Shown: positions 8,577-20,600, counted from the first letter of the stretch. The stretch: 64,000 nucleotides of DNA from Streptomyces monomycini (GCF_022271435.1 NZ_JAFIQY010000021.1:1-64000), one strand, 5' to 3'. Notes: a model not told the origin generated them from the letters alone. Translations and numbers: made by a program.

Positions 8577-9179
8577 GTGGCAATCACCGGCGACGGTACG
8601 GCGGCGGAAGGGGCGTTGCCGCTCCACCCCGGGGCTGTTGACCGCACCCCGGCACAGGCCGCCGAGGTGCCGGCGGACCGCGGGGCGGAAACCATCGGCT
8701 ACCGAGGCCCGACGGCGTGCGCGGCCGCGGGAATCACCTATCGCCAGCTCGACTACTGGGCCCGTACGGGGCTCGTCGAGCCGAGCGTTCGGCCCGCCTA
8801 CGGGTCGGGCACCCAGCGGCTCTACAACTTCCGGGACGTCGTCGTCCTGAAGATCGTCAAGCGGCTGCTGGACACCGGGGTGTCCCTGCAGAACATCCGC
8901 ACCGCCGTCCGGCACCTGCGCTCGCGCGGGCTGTCCGACCTGGCGAGGATGACCCTGATGAGCGACGGCGCGACGGTCTACGAGTGCACCTCGCCCGACG
9001 AGGTCGTCGACCTGCTCCAGGGCGGGCAGGGCGTCTTCGGCATCGCGGTGGGCGTGGTGTGGCGCGACGTGGAGGGCGCGTTGTCGCAGCTCCACGGGGA
9101 GCGGGTGGACACCGGCGAGACGCTGGTCCGGCACAACCCGCACGACGAACTGGCGCGGCGGCGCAACCGGGCGGGCTGA
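8577..9179 (+). CDS. MerR-family transcriptional regulator (Rv1830-like)
   Basis: A 200-residue protein. After about 40 unordered residues it has a MerR helix-turn-helix (YRGPTACAAAGITYRQLDYW, ARTGLVEPSVRPAYG). This is followed by RLYNFRDVVVLKIVKRLLDTG, in which the dimerisation helix begins, and a C-terminal effector-like domain (YECTSPDEVVDLLQGGQGVF). It corresponds in order and shape to Rv1830, the second MerR of the block. The GTG at 8577 is preferred because GGACGGAGG lies five bases before it; an ATG at 8535 lies almost on the predicted transcription start. The effector and targets are unknown. Confidence 0.85.
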   Translation: MAITGDGTAAEGALPLHPGAVDRTPAQAAEVPADRGAETIGYRGPTACAAAGITYRQLDYWARTGLVEPSVRPAYGSGTQRLYNFRDVVVLKIVKRLLDTGVSLQNIRTAVRHLRSRGLSDLARMTLMSDGATVYECTSPDEVVDLLQGGQGVFGIAVGVVWRDVEGALSQLHGERVDTGETLVRHNPHDELARRRNRAG

Positions 9180-9512
9180 GCGGCCGACGGGGCGGCGTGG
9201 GGTTCCAGGCGCCGGGTCCTGCGGCGTTCTGAGGCCGGGCCCTGGCGGGTCGATTTCGGCTCGCCGGCGCGGGACCGGGTGTGACGGCGCGGGCCTCTGG
9301 GCGAGACGGATCGCAGACGGGCGTCGGGCGTCGGCCGCCTCGTACGCCCGTCACGGCGGCCCGGCGCGTCTCTGCCGCAACAGGAGCACCCCTGACACCT
9401 CCGGGCCCCAGGAGACTTTTCCAGCGCCTCGAAGGGTGCCTCACGGCCTTCCGGGCTCGTCCGGCGAGGCCGGTCGGCGCGATTGTCAGTGGTGTGGGGG
9501 AGCATCAGTCGT
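9180..9512 (+). other. Intergenic stretch, nothing recognised
   Basis: This 333-base G+C-rich gap lies between the MerR gene and the DNA polymerase IV gene. I see no RNA gene, no SOS-type box and no convincing terminator. Confidence 0.5.
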
Positions 9513-11210
9513 GTGAGACGTGCGCCGACGATCCTGCATCTGGACATGGATGCGTTCTTCGCGGCCGCCGAGCAGGCGGCCAAGCCGAGCCTGCGCGGAA
9601 AGCCCGTGGTGGTCGGCGGGATCGGCCCGCGCGGCGTGGTCTCCACGGCCTCGTACGAGGCCCGGGTCTTCGGGGTCCGCTCGGCCATGCCCACCGCGCA
9701 GGCCCGCCGCCGCTGTCCGAACGCGGCGTACCTGACCCCGCGCTTCACCCTGTATCGCCAGGTCAGCGACGTGGTGATGGAGCTGCTCCACGAGCTGTCG
9801 CCGCTGGTGGAGCCGCTCAGCCTGGACGAGGCGTTCGTGGACCTGGAAGCGGGCGGTGTCGCGGCGGACACCGCGGCGGTGCGGGCGGTGGGGGAGCGGC
9901 TGCGGCGGGACATCCGCCGCCGGACGGGACTGACCGGGTCGGTGGGGCTGGCCGGCGCCAAGATGCTGGCCAAGATCGCCTCGGAGCAGGCCAAGCCGGA
10001 CGGCCTGGTGGTCATCGAACCCGGCACCGAGCGGGAGCTGCTCGGCCCCATGACGGTGCGTACGCTGCCCGGCGTCGGCCCGGCCACGGCGGAGACCCTG
10101 CGCCGGGCGGGCATCCACACGGTCGCCGAGACGGCGGAGGCGGGGGAGGCGGAGCTCGTACGGCTGCTGGGCAAGGCACACGGCGTCGGGCTGTACGCGA
10201 TGGCGCTGGGCCGCGACGAGCGGCCCGTGGTGGCCGAGCGGGACGCGAAGTCCATATCGGTCGAGGACACCTTCGAGGTGGACCTGACGGACCGGACGCG
10301 GGTGCGCGCCGAGGTGACGCGGCTGGCGGACCGGTGCGTGCAGCGGCTGCGGGCGGCCGGGCGGTCCGGCCGGACCGTCGTGATCAAGGTGCGTAACTAC
10401 GACTTCTCGACGCTGACCAGGTCGGAGACGCTGCGCGGGCCCACGGACGACCCGGGGGTGGTGCGGGAGGCCGCGGCCCGGCTGCTGGACCTGGTGGACA
10501 CGACGGGCGGCGTACGGCTGCTGGGTGTGGGGGTGACCGGTCTCGCGGATTTCACGCAGGAGGACCTGTTCGCCCAGGTGGCGACGGAGAAGGCGGCCGA
10601 GGAGGAGGCCGAGCGGGAGCGCCGGGCGGCCGACGAGGCCGCGCGCATGGCTGTCGACGAGCCCGAGCGGCCCCGGCGCTGGCTCCCGGGGCTCGACGTG
10701 ATCCACGACGAGCACGGAGCGGGCTGGGTGCAGGGCAGCGGCGTGGGCCGGGTGACCGTCCGGTTCGAACAGCCGTGGTCCGGGCCCGGGCGGGTGCGCA
10801 CGTTCCCGGTCGAGGACCCCGCGCTGCGGCCCGGCGAGCCGCTGCCGCTGGTGGGCGGTCCGCCGGACGGGTGGCGCGACGGTCTGCCCGGTGGGGCGGG
10901 CGGCTCCGGCGGCCGTGGGGACCGCGAGGCCGGGAGCCTGGACGGGCCTGCTCCGCAGAGCGGCGGTCCCGCGGGGCCCGGGCAGGCCGCCGGTCCGGGA
11001 CAGGCCGGTGGTCCAGAACCGGCCGGTGGTCCCGCCGCCCTCGGGAAGACCACCTCGCCCGGCGACGGCGGAACGGAGGAGTCCGGCACCCACGAAGCTC
11101 TTCCGCCCGGCGTTCAGTCCTCCGCGCCGGCCACCCTTCCGAACTCCGTGTCGGCCGGTGCGGCGTCCGACCCGGGCACGGGATCGGGGGCCGGGATGTC
11201 CAGACGGTAG
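9513..11210 (+). CDS. dinB: DNA polymerase IV (DinB), Y family
   Basis: An error-prone lesion-bypass polymerase of about 565 residues. Catalytic motifs are intact: ILHLDMDAFFAAAEQ, YEARVFGVRSAMP and SLDEAFVDLEAG. The helix-hairpin-helix LPGVGPATAETL and the little-finger domain follow, ending near residue 350. An extra region of about 210 residues follows: a charged Glu/Arg helix, a compact Trp-rich segment (RWLPGLDVIHDEHGAGWVQG) and a 110-residue Gly/Pro/Ala tail. No clear beta-clamp peptide was identified in the tail. The start is ambiguous (GTG at 9513 with GGGGGAG upstream; GTG or TTG codons from 9483). Its last 97 bases overlap the PRC-barrel gene on the other strand. Confidence 0.87.
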   Translation: MRRAPTILHLDMDAFFAAAEQAAKPSLRGKPVVVGGIGPRGVVSTASYEARVFGVRSAMPTAQARRRCPNAAYLTPRFTLYRQVSDVVMELLHELSPLVEPLSLDEAFVDLEAGGVAADTAAVRAVGERLRRDIRRRTGLTGSVGLAGAKMLAKIASEQAKPDGLVVIEPGTERELLGPMTVRTLPGVGPATAETLRRAGIHTVAETAEAGEAELVRLLGKAHGVGLYAMALGRDERPVVAERDAKSISVEDTFEVDLTDRTRVRAEVTRLADRCVQRLRAAGRSGRTVVIKVRNYDFSTLTRSETLRGPTDDPGVVREAAARLLDLVDTTGGVRLLGVGVTGLADFTQEDLFAQVATEKAAEEEAERERRAADEAARMAVDEPERPRRWLPGLDVIHDEHGAGWVQGSGVGRVTVRFEQPWSGPGRVRTFPVEDPALRPGEPLPLVGGPPDGWRDGLPGGAGGSGGRGDREAGSLDGPAPQSGGPAGPGQAAGPGQAGGPEPAGGPAALGKTTSPGDGGTEESGTHEALPPGVQSSAPATLPNSVSAGAASDPGTGSGAGMSRR

Positions 11211-11503
11211 TGGTGGTAGAGCTGTAGTTCCTGCTCCGGCGAGAGGTGGCGGCCCACCCCGAAGTCCGGCGCGTCCCTGATCAGCTTGCGGTCGTAGGGG
11301 ACGTGCAGCGCCTCGTCGACCAGATCGCTGGGCTCCAGGGGGACGAACGCGTCCCGGCTGAAGATCCCGGTGCGTACGGCCGCCCATTCCGGTTCACCGG
11401 TCGCGTCGTCCAGGTACACCTCGTCGACGGTGCCGATCTTGGTTCCGTTCTTGTCGAACGCCTTGCGGCCGATCAAGCTGCGGGGATCGATATCGGTCTG
11501 CAC
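11114..11503 (-). CDS. PRC-barrel domain protein
   Basis: A 129-residue soluble protein. The PRC-barrel begins almost at once (MQTDIDPRSLIGRKAFDKNG, then TKIGTVDEVYLDDATGEPEW, VRTGIFSRDAFVPLEPSDL). A C-terminal Asp/Pro-rich tail follows. PRC barrels occur in RNA maturation factors and stress proteins; this stand-alone form has no known role. The GTG at 11503 has GGAGGG just upstream, although the spacing is short. The frame is open further upstream to 11626 but would run into the glycine riboswitch region. Its 3' end overlaps dinB tail-to-tail. Confidence 0.8.
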   Translation of the reverse strand: MQTDIDPRSLIGRKAFDKNGTKIGTVDEVYLDDATGEPEWAAVRTGIFSRDAFVPLEPSDLVDEALHVPYDRKLIRDAPDFGVGRHLSPEQELQLYHHYRLDIPAPDPVPGSDAAPADTEFGRVAGAED

Positions 11504-11624
11504 GGTCCCTCCAAGTGGTCGCAACTGCCTTGTGACAACTACCAAACGGCACAATTCATGCCCCGGCCACTCGAAGGAACGCCCGTTCGCCGCGCTGGTA
11601 GGCTGGCGAACGGCTGTCGACCCC

Positions 11625-11836
11625 ATGCGGGAGAGTCCTTCGTCGATCGTGGCGGAGGCGCCGAAGGAGCAACTCCTCCCCGGAATCTCTCAGGCTCACG
11701 TACCGCATGGACGAGGTCACTCTGGAAAGCAGGGCGGGCCACGGACGGGCACAGCGCCGGAACCCTTCCTCACCGACGGTGAAAGCCGGTACCGCGTGCG
11801 GGGCCGGTGAAGCTCTCAGGTTGAGATGACAGAGGG
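11625..11836 (+). promoter_or_regulatory. Tandem glycine riboswitch
   Basis: Two glycine aptamers lie in series ahead of gcvP. The first (about 11625-11708) has the closing stem ATGCGG/CCGCAT, the GGGAGAGTC start, the GGCGCCGAAGGAGCAA core and the CTCTCAGGC end. The second (about 11710-11836) has GGTCACTCTGGAAAGCAGGG, a variable stem, CACCGACGGTGAAAGCC and a final CTCTCAGGTTGAGATGACAG. The tandem arrangement is that of known gcv-type switches, which turn on glycine breakdown when glycine is abundant. About 67 bases separate it from the gcvP start. The boundaries are estimates. Confidence 0.93.
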
Positions 11837-11903
11837 GGAGGCCGTCCGGGCACCAGCGCCGTGGTGCCCCGCGCAGGTCGAAACGACCAGGAGGCCCCCG
11901 CAG

Positions 11904-14789
<2,886 letters not shown>

Positions 14790-14832
14790 TCCGCCGTCGG
14801 CGCGCACCGCTCACGGTCGCGCGGCATGCGAA

Positions 14833-14860
14833 GGGCCCTCGGCGTCGATGCCGGGGGCCC
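14833..14860 (+). terminator. Hairpin between gcvP and the DUF5999 gene
   Basis: GGGCCCTCGGC pairs with GCCGGGGGCCC across a GTCGAT loop (11 pairs, one G-T wobble). It lies between convergent genes and can serve both directions. The T-run is short, as is usual in this G+C range. Confidence 0.7.
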
Positions 14861-14949
14861 TGTTGTCCGTTGTGCTCATTTGTCGGCCGGCCGTCGGTCC
14901 GTACCGTGCCGTGCTGTGCGGTTCCGCGCGGTGCCGTGCGCCGAGGTGA

Positions 14950-15216
14950 TCAGGCGGCGGTGGCCACGTGCGGCGTGCCCAGGACCCGGTGCGGCGCGAT
15001 GACCTGGCCGTCCGGCAGCAGTTCGCCGGTGTCCTCGAACAGGAGGACACCGTTGCACAGCAGGCTCCAGCCCTGCTCCGGGTGGTGCGCCACCAGATGG
15101 GCGGCCTCCCGGTCGGCGGAGTCTGCGGTCGGGCACGGCGGTTGGTGCTGGCACATGGATGATGTCTTTCGCTGCGATGTGGTCTGATTCGTCCTGCGGC
15201 TCGACGAGATGCTCAT
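14950..15216 (-). CDS. DUF5999 family small protein
   Basis: A small protein of 88 residues, or 68 if it begins at the internal ATG at 15156. The core MCQHQPPCPTADSADREAAH, then HPEQGWSLLCNGVLLFEDTG and GQVIAPHRVLG, matches the Streptomyces DUF5999 family as I remember it. That family usually begins at MCQHQPPCP. However, the upstream ATG at 15216 has a much better ribosome site (GGGGGAG, five bases away), so an N-terminal extension is possible. Three cysteines in the core could bind metal. Function unknown. Confidence 0.72.
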   Translation of the reverse strand: MSISSSRRTNQTTSQRKTSSMCQHQPPCPTADSADREAAHLVAHHPEQGWSLLCNGVLLFEDTGELLPDGQVIAPHRVLGTPHVATAA

Positions 15217-15520
15217 GGCCGCTCCCCCGTTTCAGTAGGTCGATACCAGTGTTGCCCCACGGGCCGGATTCCGCAGGGATTTGGCTGCAGCGGCACTCAC
15301 TAGATAATGACGCATCACCCGTGCGGTCGGTTCATTTCAAGTGCGTCCCTGTCACGGGGCGTTGGGAGCTGGGCGGCCGCCTACTCCGCGCGGGTGAGCA
15401 CAGCGGAGCGCCCCGCGTCCGTGAAGGGCGCGGGGCGCGTTCCTGTGAGGCGGTGTGCTCCTGTGCGCGGTTGCGTCGTACGACCGCGGCCGGTCGCCGT
15501 GGAGGACCCCCTGCCGGGTC
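15217..15520. other. Intergenic stretch with a small A+T-rich patch
   Basis: The 304 bases lie between two leftward genes. A locally A+T-rich patch around 15296-15330 (CTAGATAATGACGCATCACC) stands out from the surroundings and probably contains promoter or operator sequence for the DUF5999 gene. No RNA gene or reliable reading frame was found. Confidence 0.4.
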
Positions 15521-16108
15521 TCAGGCCGGCGACCCCAGCAGGGGCGCCGGCGCGAGGCGCAGGGTCAGCCGGGGCAGCAGGTCCGCCACCCGGTGCGGCC
15601 GGTGGGCGGCGATGCCCGGCGGGGCCGGCGCCAAGGGGACGAGGACGTCACCCGGGGCGGGCACCCCCTCGGAGCCGTCCGCCGAGACGTCGTGGTGCAG
15701 CCACAAAGTGAGCATGTACAGCTCCGGCACGGACAGCAGCCGCGGCTGGTACGGGGTCGGTACGGACTCCGCCTGTCGCAGTGCCCGTTCGGTCGACGTG
15801 ACGTAGGGGCCCTCGCAGAAATGCGAGAAGGTCCAGCCGTCGGCCGTGAGCATGGCTTCCGCGGTCGCCACCGACCGTTCGCCGCTGCGGATCAGGAAAC
15901 GCCAGCCGGTGAGCCGGGTACGGGGTGGCCCGGCGGGGTGGCTGACATCGTCCAACACGTATACGGGAAGGGGGAGTTCGGGGCTCAGTGGGCCCTGGTG
16001 GGCGCGGAGGGCGGGGGTGCGGGCCTCGCGCACGGCGGTGGGGGAACCGAGGGCGGCGAGGACGCTGCGGAGGGCAGGCGCGGGGGCAGGGGGAACATGC
16101 AGCGGCAT
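15521..16108 (-). CDS. Hypothetical protein
   Basis: A 195-residue protein of unknown function. It has no membrane helix or signal peptide. It contains several aromatic-rich segments (GWRFLIRSGERSVATAEAML, TFSHFCEGPYVTSTERAL, PELYMLTLWLHHD) and Pro/Ala-rich ends. Codon use is typical of Streptomyces coding sequence and the segments look like folded alpha/beta structure. The ATG at 16108 has GAGAGG about ten bases upstream. I do not recognise the family. Confidence 0.6.
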   Translation of the reverse strand: MPLHVPPAPAPALRSVLAALGSPTAVREARTPALRAHQGPLSPELPLPVYVLDDVSHPAGPPRTRLTGWRFLIRSGERSVATAEAMLTADGWTFSHFCEGPYVTSTERALRQAESVPTPYQPRLLSVPELYMLTLWLHHDVSADGSEGVPAPGDVLVPLAPAPPGIAAHRPHRVADLLPRLTLRLAPAPLLGSPA

Positions 16109-16728
16109 GGTGGGTCGCCTCTCACTTGGGAGACACGGTGGTGCTGGGCATGGTGCGGACGGCGTCGTCAGCGTGCGGGGTCAGAGCGCCAGTACTTGGC
16201 CGACCGGGGATGTCGGCCCGGCGGGGTCAGCCGCTTTGCCACAGCCCCGGTGGAACACCGCAACGCTGGGCGCCAACTCTCTGCCTCGTCAGCGAAGTTT
16301 ATACGACGTGTGTTCACCAAGTGTTTCGGCTAGCCGTTCAGCGGATTGCCGACAAGGCGGAATCCAGACCCCTCCGAAAGGGGTTTTCGGTGCCTTTGTG
16401 CGGTGTCCGGCGCCACGGCCTGGTATTCCGCCGTGAACACGGTAGGCCGGATCCGGACGGCCATTTAGCGGATCTCGACGGTATTCACCACGAAACCCTG
16501 AGCCGGCCTCCGGTCCCGACGGTATGCCCTCGGAATGTGCCAGCCCGTACGTCTCCCGCAGCCTACCGGTTCCGGCGCACGTCCGAGGCGTTGTCGATCG
16601 GATTGCCGGGCATCATCGACCGTAGCGCGATCGCCGGGCCCGCCGGGGAACCCGGCGGACCGGGCGCTGCCGGAAGGCCCCGGCCGGCCTGCCGGGCCGG
16701 GCCCGTCGACACGAGGAGGGACGCTCCG
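16109..16728. other. 620-base intergenic region with a short hairpin
   Basis: This divergent gap has several comparatively A+T-rich segments (around 16280-16330 and 16460-16500) that probably hold promoters. At 16368-16384, ACCCCT and AGGGGT form a six-pair stem with a five-base loop followed by four T, a weak terminator-like element. No convincing gene was found on either strand. Confidence 0.4.
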
Positions 16729-18255
16729 ATGGGGGAGAAGGTTGCGGCGGGCGGCACCGGTCTCACCGACCGGCAACGCTATCGGAGAAAGCTGAACGAG
16801 TGTCTGACGGGATTGCAGAGGCTCCTGAAGGACAAGCGCTTCGACCGCCCCAAGAATCTGATGGGGCTGGAGATCGAGTTGAATCTCGCCGGTCCCGACG
16901 GTATGCCGCGGATGATGAACTCGCAGGTGCTGGAGCGCATCGCGAGCCGCGATTTCCAGACCGAACTGGCCCAGTGCAATCTTGAAGTAAATATTCTTCC
17001 GCACCGGCTCTCCGGACGCGTCCTCGACCAGCTCGCCGAGGAACTGCGCACGGGCCTGGCCTATGCCGACCGCAAGGCCGCCGAAGTGGCCGCCCGTATC
17101 GTGATGATCGGTATTCTGCCGACTCTGGCCGCCGAGGACCTGGTCGCCTCCAACCTTTCGGAGATCGACCGGTACGTCCTGCTCAACGACCAGATGCGGG
17201 CCGCGCGCGGCGAGGACTTCGAGATCGACCTGGAGGGCGTCGAGCGGCTGGTCTCCTCCTCGGCCTCCATCGCGCCCGAGGCCGCGTGCACCTCGGTGCA
17301 ACTCCACCTCCAGGTCACCCCGAACCGCTTCCCCGCCGTGTGGAACGCGGCCCAGGCCATCGCCGCCGTCCAGATCGCGGTCGGCGCCAACTCGCCGTTC
17401 GTCTTCGGCCGCGAACTGTGGCGCGAGTCGCGCCCCCCGGTCTTCCAGCAGGCCACCGACGTCCGGCCGCCCGAGCTGCGGGCCCAGGGCGTGCGTCCGC
17501 GCACCTGGTTCGGGGAACGCTGGATCGACACCCCGTCCGACCTGTTCGAGGAGAACCTGCGCTTCTTCCCGCCCCTCCTGCCCATCCACGCGGACGAGGA
17601 CCCCCTCGCCGTCCTGGACGAGGGCGGCATCCCGAGCCTGGCGGAACTGGTGCTGCACAACGGCACCGTCTACCGCTGGAACCGCCCGGTGTACGGCGTC
17701 GCGGACGGCGTCCCGCACCTCAGGGTCGAGAACCGGGTCCTGCCGGCGGGCCCCACCGTCACCGACGTCATCGCCAACACGGCCTTCTACTACGGGCTGG
17801 TGCGGACGCTGGCCGAGGAGCCGCGGCCGGTGTGGAGCCGAATGCCGTTCGCCGCGGCCGCCGAGAACTTCGACACCGCGTGCCGCCGCGGCATCGACGC
17901 CGTACTGAAGTGGCCCCGCCCCGGCCGCTCCGGCGGCCTCGGCGAGGTCGCCGCCGTACGCCTGGTACGCCAGGAACTGCTGCCGATGGCCGCGGCGGGC
18001 CTGGACGCCTGGGGCGTCGAACCGGTCGACCGCGACCACTACCTCGGCGTGATCGAAGCGCGCTGCCGACGCCGCGTCAACGGAGCGTCCTGGCAGGCCG
18101 CTGCCTACCACCACGCGCTCGGCCGCGGCCTGGACCGGGGCGCGGCGCTGGCGGCGATGACCCAGCGCTACAGCGAACTGATGCACTCGGGGGAGCCGGT
18201 CCACGCCTGGCCCGTCGAGTGGACCGCCGCGCCGGTGGCGGCGGGGCGGGGGTGA
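16729..18255 (+). CDS. Glutamate-cysteine ligase family (GCS2-like) protein
   Basis: A 508-residue cytoplasmic protein resembling the glutamate-cysteine ligase fold. It has the Mg-ATP glutamate pocket motif MGLEIELNLAGPDGMPRMMN and LAQCNLEVNILPHRLSG. The later segments SVQLHLQVTPNRFPAVWNAA, VGANSPFVFGRELW and HLRVENRVLPAGPTVTDVIA are typical of this class. Family members join glutamate to a thiol or amine using ATP; in Streptomyces related enzymes take part in ergothioneine and other pathways, while mycothiol needs none. The true substrate is unknown. GAGGAGGG lies eight bases before the ATG. No obvious partner gene is adjacent. Confidence 0.75.
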   Translation: MGEKVAAGGTGLTDRQRYRRKLNECLTGLQRLLKDKRFDRPKNLMGLEIELNLAGPDGMPRMMNSQVLERIASRDFQTELAQCNLEVNILPHRLSGRVLDQLAEELRTGLAYADRKAAEVAARIVMIGILPTLAAEDLVASNLSEIDRYVLLNDQMRAARGEDFEIDLEGVERLVSSSASIAPEAACTSVQLHLQVTPNRFPAVWNAAQAIAAVQIAVGANSPFVFGRELWRESRPPVFQQATDVRPPELRAQGVRPRTWFGERWIDTPSDLFEENLRFFPPLLPIHADEDPLAVLDEGGIPSLAELVLHNGTVYRWNRPVYGVADGVPHLRVENRVLPAGPTVTDVIANTAFYYGLVRTLAEEPRPVWSRMPFAAAAENFDTACRRGIDAVLKWPRPGRSGGLGEVAAVRLVRQELLPMAAAGLDAWGVEPVDRDHYLGVIEARCRRRVNGASWQAAAYHHALGRGLDRGAALAAMTQRYSELMHSGEPVHAWPVEWTAAPVAAGRG

Positions 18256-18557
18256 GGAGGCGGGGCGCTCGGCCTCGACGTCGTGGGTCAGGGCGGTAGG
18301 CGGCGACGGTCTTCATGGCGTCGGGCCCGTCCGGGACGGTGCTGCGGTCGGCGACGGCCGGGTACTTTCCGGCGGGCCCGACGCCGTACTCGTTCCGCGG
18401 ACGCACGGGGCTGCCACCGACGTGTTTCAGGCGGGCCGGGCGGCCCGTCGGGGGCGGCGTCGGGCAAGCTATGACGTTCTACTCGTGGCGTTTCATGTAG
18501 GACGCCGCTCATGACGTTTCACGGCAGTGGAGCGGCAGTGCGGAACTGGAGGCAGCT
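18256..18557. other. Intergenic stretch with a short direct repeat
   Basis: The 302-base gap contains the repeat ATGACGTT at about 18472 and 18511, separated by TTTCATGTAGG, which may be part of the promoter of the CPBP gene. Nothing else is recognised. Confidence 0.35.
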
Positions 18558-19469
18558 GTGCAGTCGGACGCGCGTCCCGTGACCGGTGCGGAATCCCCTG
18601 GCCCGAAGCGGCAGGGCCCGGGCGACGGGCGGGACGACGGCGTGGACGGCGGCCCGGGCGGGGGACACGACGGGGAACCGGGCAGGGGGCCGGGCAGTGG
18701 CCTGGACGGCGGGCTCTCGCAACGGCTCCTGCGCGGCGAGATGGTGCTGGTCCTGGCGCTCTCGCTCGGCGCGAGCGGTGTCTCCGCGCTCATCAGCTTC
18801 ATCGGGTCGCTGACCAAACCCGGCGGTCTCAAGGACCAGGCCGCGATGCTGAACTCCTCGCACGCGCCGGGACGCCCGTGGCTCGACCTCGCCTGGCAGC
18901 TGTTCGGTATCGCCACCGCGCTCGTCCCCGTCGCGCTGGTGGCGCACCTGCTGATCCGGGAGCGGGCCGGCGGCCTCCGGGCGGTGGGCTTCGACGGGCG
19001 CAGGCCCGGGTTCGACGTGGGCCGCGGCGTCGGCGTGGCGGCGGTCATCGGGGGCAGCGGCCTGCTGCTCTACCTCGGCGCGCGGGCGGCCGGCTTCAAC
19101 CTGACGGTGGTGCCGGAGGGGCTGCCCGACGTGTGGTGGAAGTTCCCGGTGCTGATCGCCTCGGCGGTGCAGAACGCGGTCGTCGAGGAGGTCATCGTCG
19201 TCGGCTATCTGCTGCGACGGCTGGGGCAGCTGAAGTGGACCCCGGTGGCCGCGCTGACGGCGAGCGCGGTACTGCGTGGCTCGTACCACCTCTACCAGGG
19301 CATCGGCGGGTTCGTCGGGAACATGGTCATGGGCGTGATCTTCGTCCTGCTGTACCGGCGCTGGGGGCGCGTCGGCCCGCTGGTCGCCGCGCATGCGCTG
19401 ATCGACATCGTGGCGTTCCTCGGGTACGCGCTGCTGGCGGGGAAGGTGGGGTGGCTGCCCACGGTGTGA
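18558..19469 (+). CDS. CPBP-family intramembrane metalloprotease
   Basis: A 303-residue polytopic membrane protein. A hydrophilic Gly/Asp-rich N-terminus of about 50 residues precedes some seven membrane helices. The CPBP (CAAX protease and bacteriocin-processing) motifs are present: EEVIVVGYLLRR (EExxxxR-type), RGSYHLYQG with the second-motif His, and AHALIDIV with the third. Relatives cleave peptides in the membrane or give immunity to bacteriocins; the substrate here is unknown. GGAGG lies five bases before the GTG start. It converges on the PhzF-like gene. Confidence 0.85.
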   Translation: MQSDARPVTGAESPGPKRQGPGDGRDDGVDGGPGGGHDGEPGRGPGSGLDGGLSQRLLRGEMVLVLALSLGASGVSALISFIGSLTKPGGLKDQAAMLNSSHAPGRPWLDLAWQLFGIATALVPVALVAHLLIRERAGGLRAVGFDGRRPGFDVGRGVGVAAVIGGSGLLLYLGARAAGFNLTVVPEGLPDVWWKFPVLIASAVQNAVVEEVIVVGYLLRRLGQLKWTPVAALTASAVLRGSYHLYQGIGGFVGNMVMGVIFVLLYRRWGRVGPLVAAHALIDIVAFLGYALLAGKVGWLPTV

Positions 19470-19572
19470 CGGGCGCTGACGAGGGCGGGAGGGAGCGGGC
19501 GGGGGCGGATGGTGACGGGCCGGGGGGACGGTGACGGGCGACGGTCGTCGGCTTCGCCGCCGTACGCCGAGG

Positions 19573-19607
19573 GGCGGGCCCGGCCGGATGCCGCGGCCGG
19601 GCCCGCC
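19573..19607 (+). terminator. Terminator between the CPBP and PhzF genes
   Basis: GGCGGGCCCGGCC pairs perfectly (13 pairs) with GGCCGGGCCCGCC across a nine-base loop. It sits between convergent genes, so it probably acts in both directions. There is no long T-run. Confidence 0.8.
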
Positions 19608-19630
19608 CGTGGCGGTTCTCAGGGCGTGGC

Positions 19631-20455
19631 TCAGGGTGCGGTGAGCAGCTCGCCGTCGATGACGGTGACGGCCGAGCCGGTCAGCAGCGTACGGTCGTCG
19701 CGCAGTGCGGTCCGTACGAGACCGGTGCGGCGGGCGGGGCCCTGGAGGCCGGTGAGTTCGTCCCGGCCCAGCCTGGCCGACCAGAACGGCGCCAGCGCGG
19801 TGTGCGCGCTGCCCGTCACCGGGTCCTCGTCGATGCCCACGGCCGGGAAGAAGCAGCGGCTGACGAAGTCGTAACCGCCGTTGGGGGCTTCGGCCGCCGC
19901 GGTCGCGATCACCCCGCGGCCCCCGGGCGAGGCGAGGGTCCTCAGGTCCGGCTCCAGGGCCCGTACGGCCTTCTCGTCGGCCAGTTCGACGAGGAGGTCC
20001 CCGAGCTGTTCGCCGGTGTCGTACGCGCCGCGGATCTCCACGCCCAGCGACGCGGCGACGGCCGGCGGCACCTCGACCGCCGTCAGCGGGGCCGTCGGGA
20101 AGTCCATGGTGACCGCGCCGCCGCCGTCGGCCGTCGTGGTCAGCACGCCGCTGCGGGTGGCGAAGCGGACCGTTCCGGTGGCGGTCCCGGTGGTGTGCAG
20201 GACGTGTGCGGTGGCCAGAGTGGCGTGACCGCACATGTTCACCTCGGCGGCCGGGGTGAGCCAGCGCAGCGCCCAGTCGGCGTCACCGCCCGCGGGCAGC
20301 GGGTGGGCGAAGGCGGTCTCGGAGAGGTTGACCTCGGCGGCGACCCGCTGGAGCCAGGCGTCGTCGGGGAAGCCGCCGGCGTCGAACAGGACGACGCCGG
20401 CGGGATTGCCGCCGAAGGGGCGGTCGGTGAAGGCGTCAACGATACGAATCCTCAT
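19631..20455 (-). CDS. PhzF-family isomerase/epimerase
   Basis: A 274-residue two-domain protein of the PhzF/diaminopimelate-epimerase fold. The catalytic glutamate lies in NLSETAF (residue 45 or so), with MCGHATLATAH and GIDEDPVTGSAHTAL forming the rest of the active site. PhzF itself isomerises dihydro-hydroxyanthranilate in phenazine synthesis. No other phenazine gene is present, so this stand-alone relative probably acts on another substrate. The start ATG lies behind a plausible promoter on this strand (TTAGTC, 18 bases, TAAGCT) with little room for a leader. Confidence 0.87.
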   Translation of the reverse strand: MRIRIVDAFTDRPFGGNPAGVVLFDAGGFPDDAWLQRVAAEVNLSETAFAHPLPAGGDADWALRWLTPAAEVNMCGHATLATAHVLHTTGTATGTVRFATRSGVLTTTADGGGAVTMDFPTAPLTAVEVPPAVAASLGVEIRGAYDTGEQLGDLLVELADEKAVRALEPDLRTLASPGGRGVIATAAAEAPNGGYDFVSRCFFPAVGIDEDPVTGSAHTALAPFWSARLGRDELTGLQGPARRTGLVRTALRDDRTLLTGSAVTVIDGELLTAP

Positions 20456-20600
20456 GGCCTGGAGCTTAGGAGTCCACCTCTGGCATGACTAAGGCCAATC
20501 GGATTCATGTGGACTGATTTTTGTCCGTGTCGGGCTCGTATCAGAAGAAGTGGCTGCCTGTCGGAGGGTGTGGTGGAAGCCAGTCAGGGGGACATGCCTC

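Noticed and set aside
16465..18204. 579-codon minus-strand frame
   Set aside because: Antisense shadow of the glutamate-cysteine ligase-like gene, which has motifs, a ribosome site and proper codon bias.
19631..20455. Phenazine gene cluster around the PhzF-like gene
   Set aside because: No other phz-type gene is present; single PhzF-family genes are common and not tied to phenazines.
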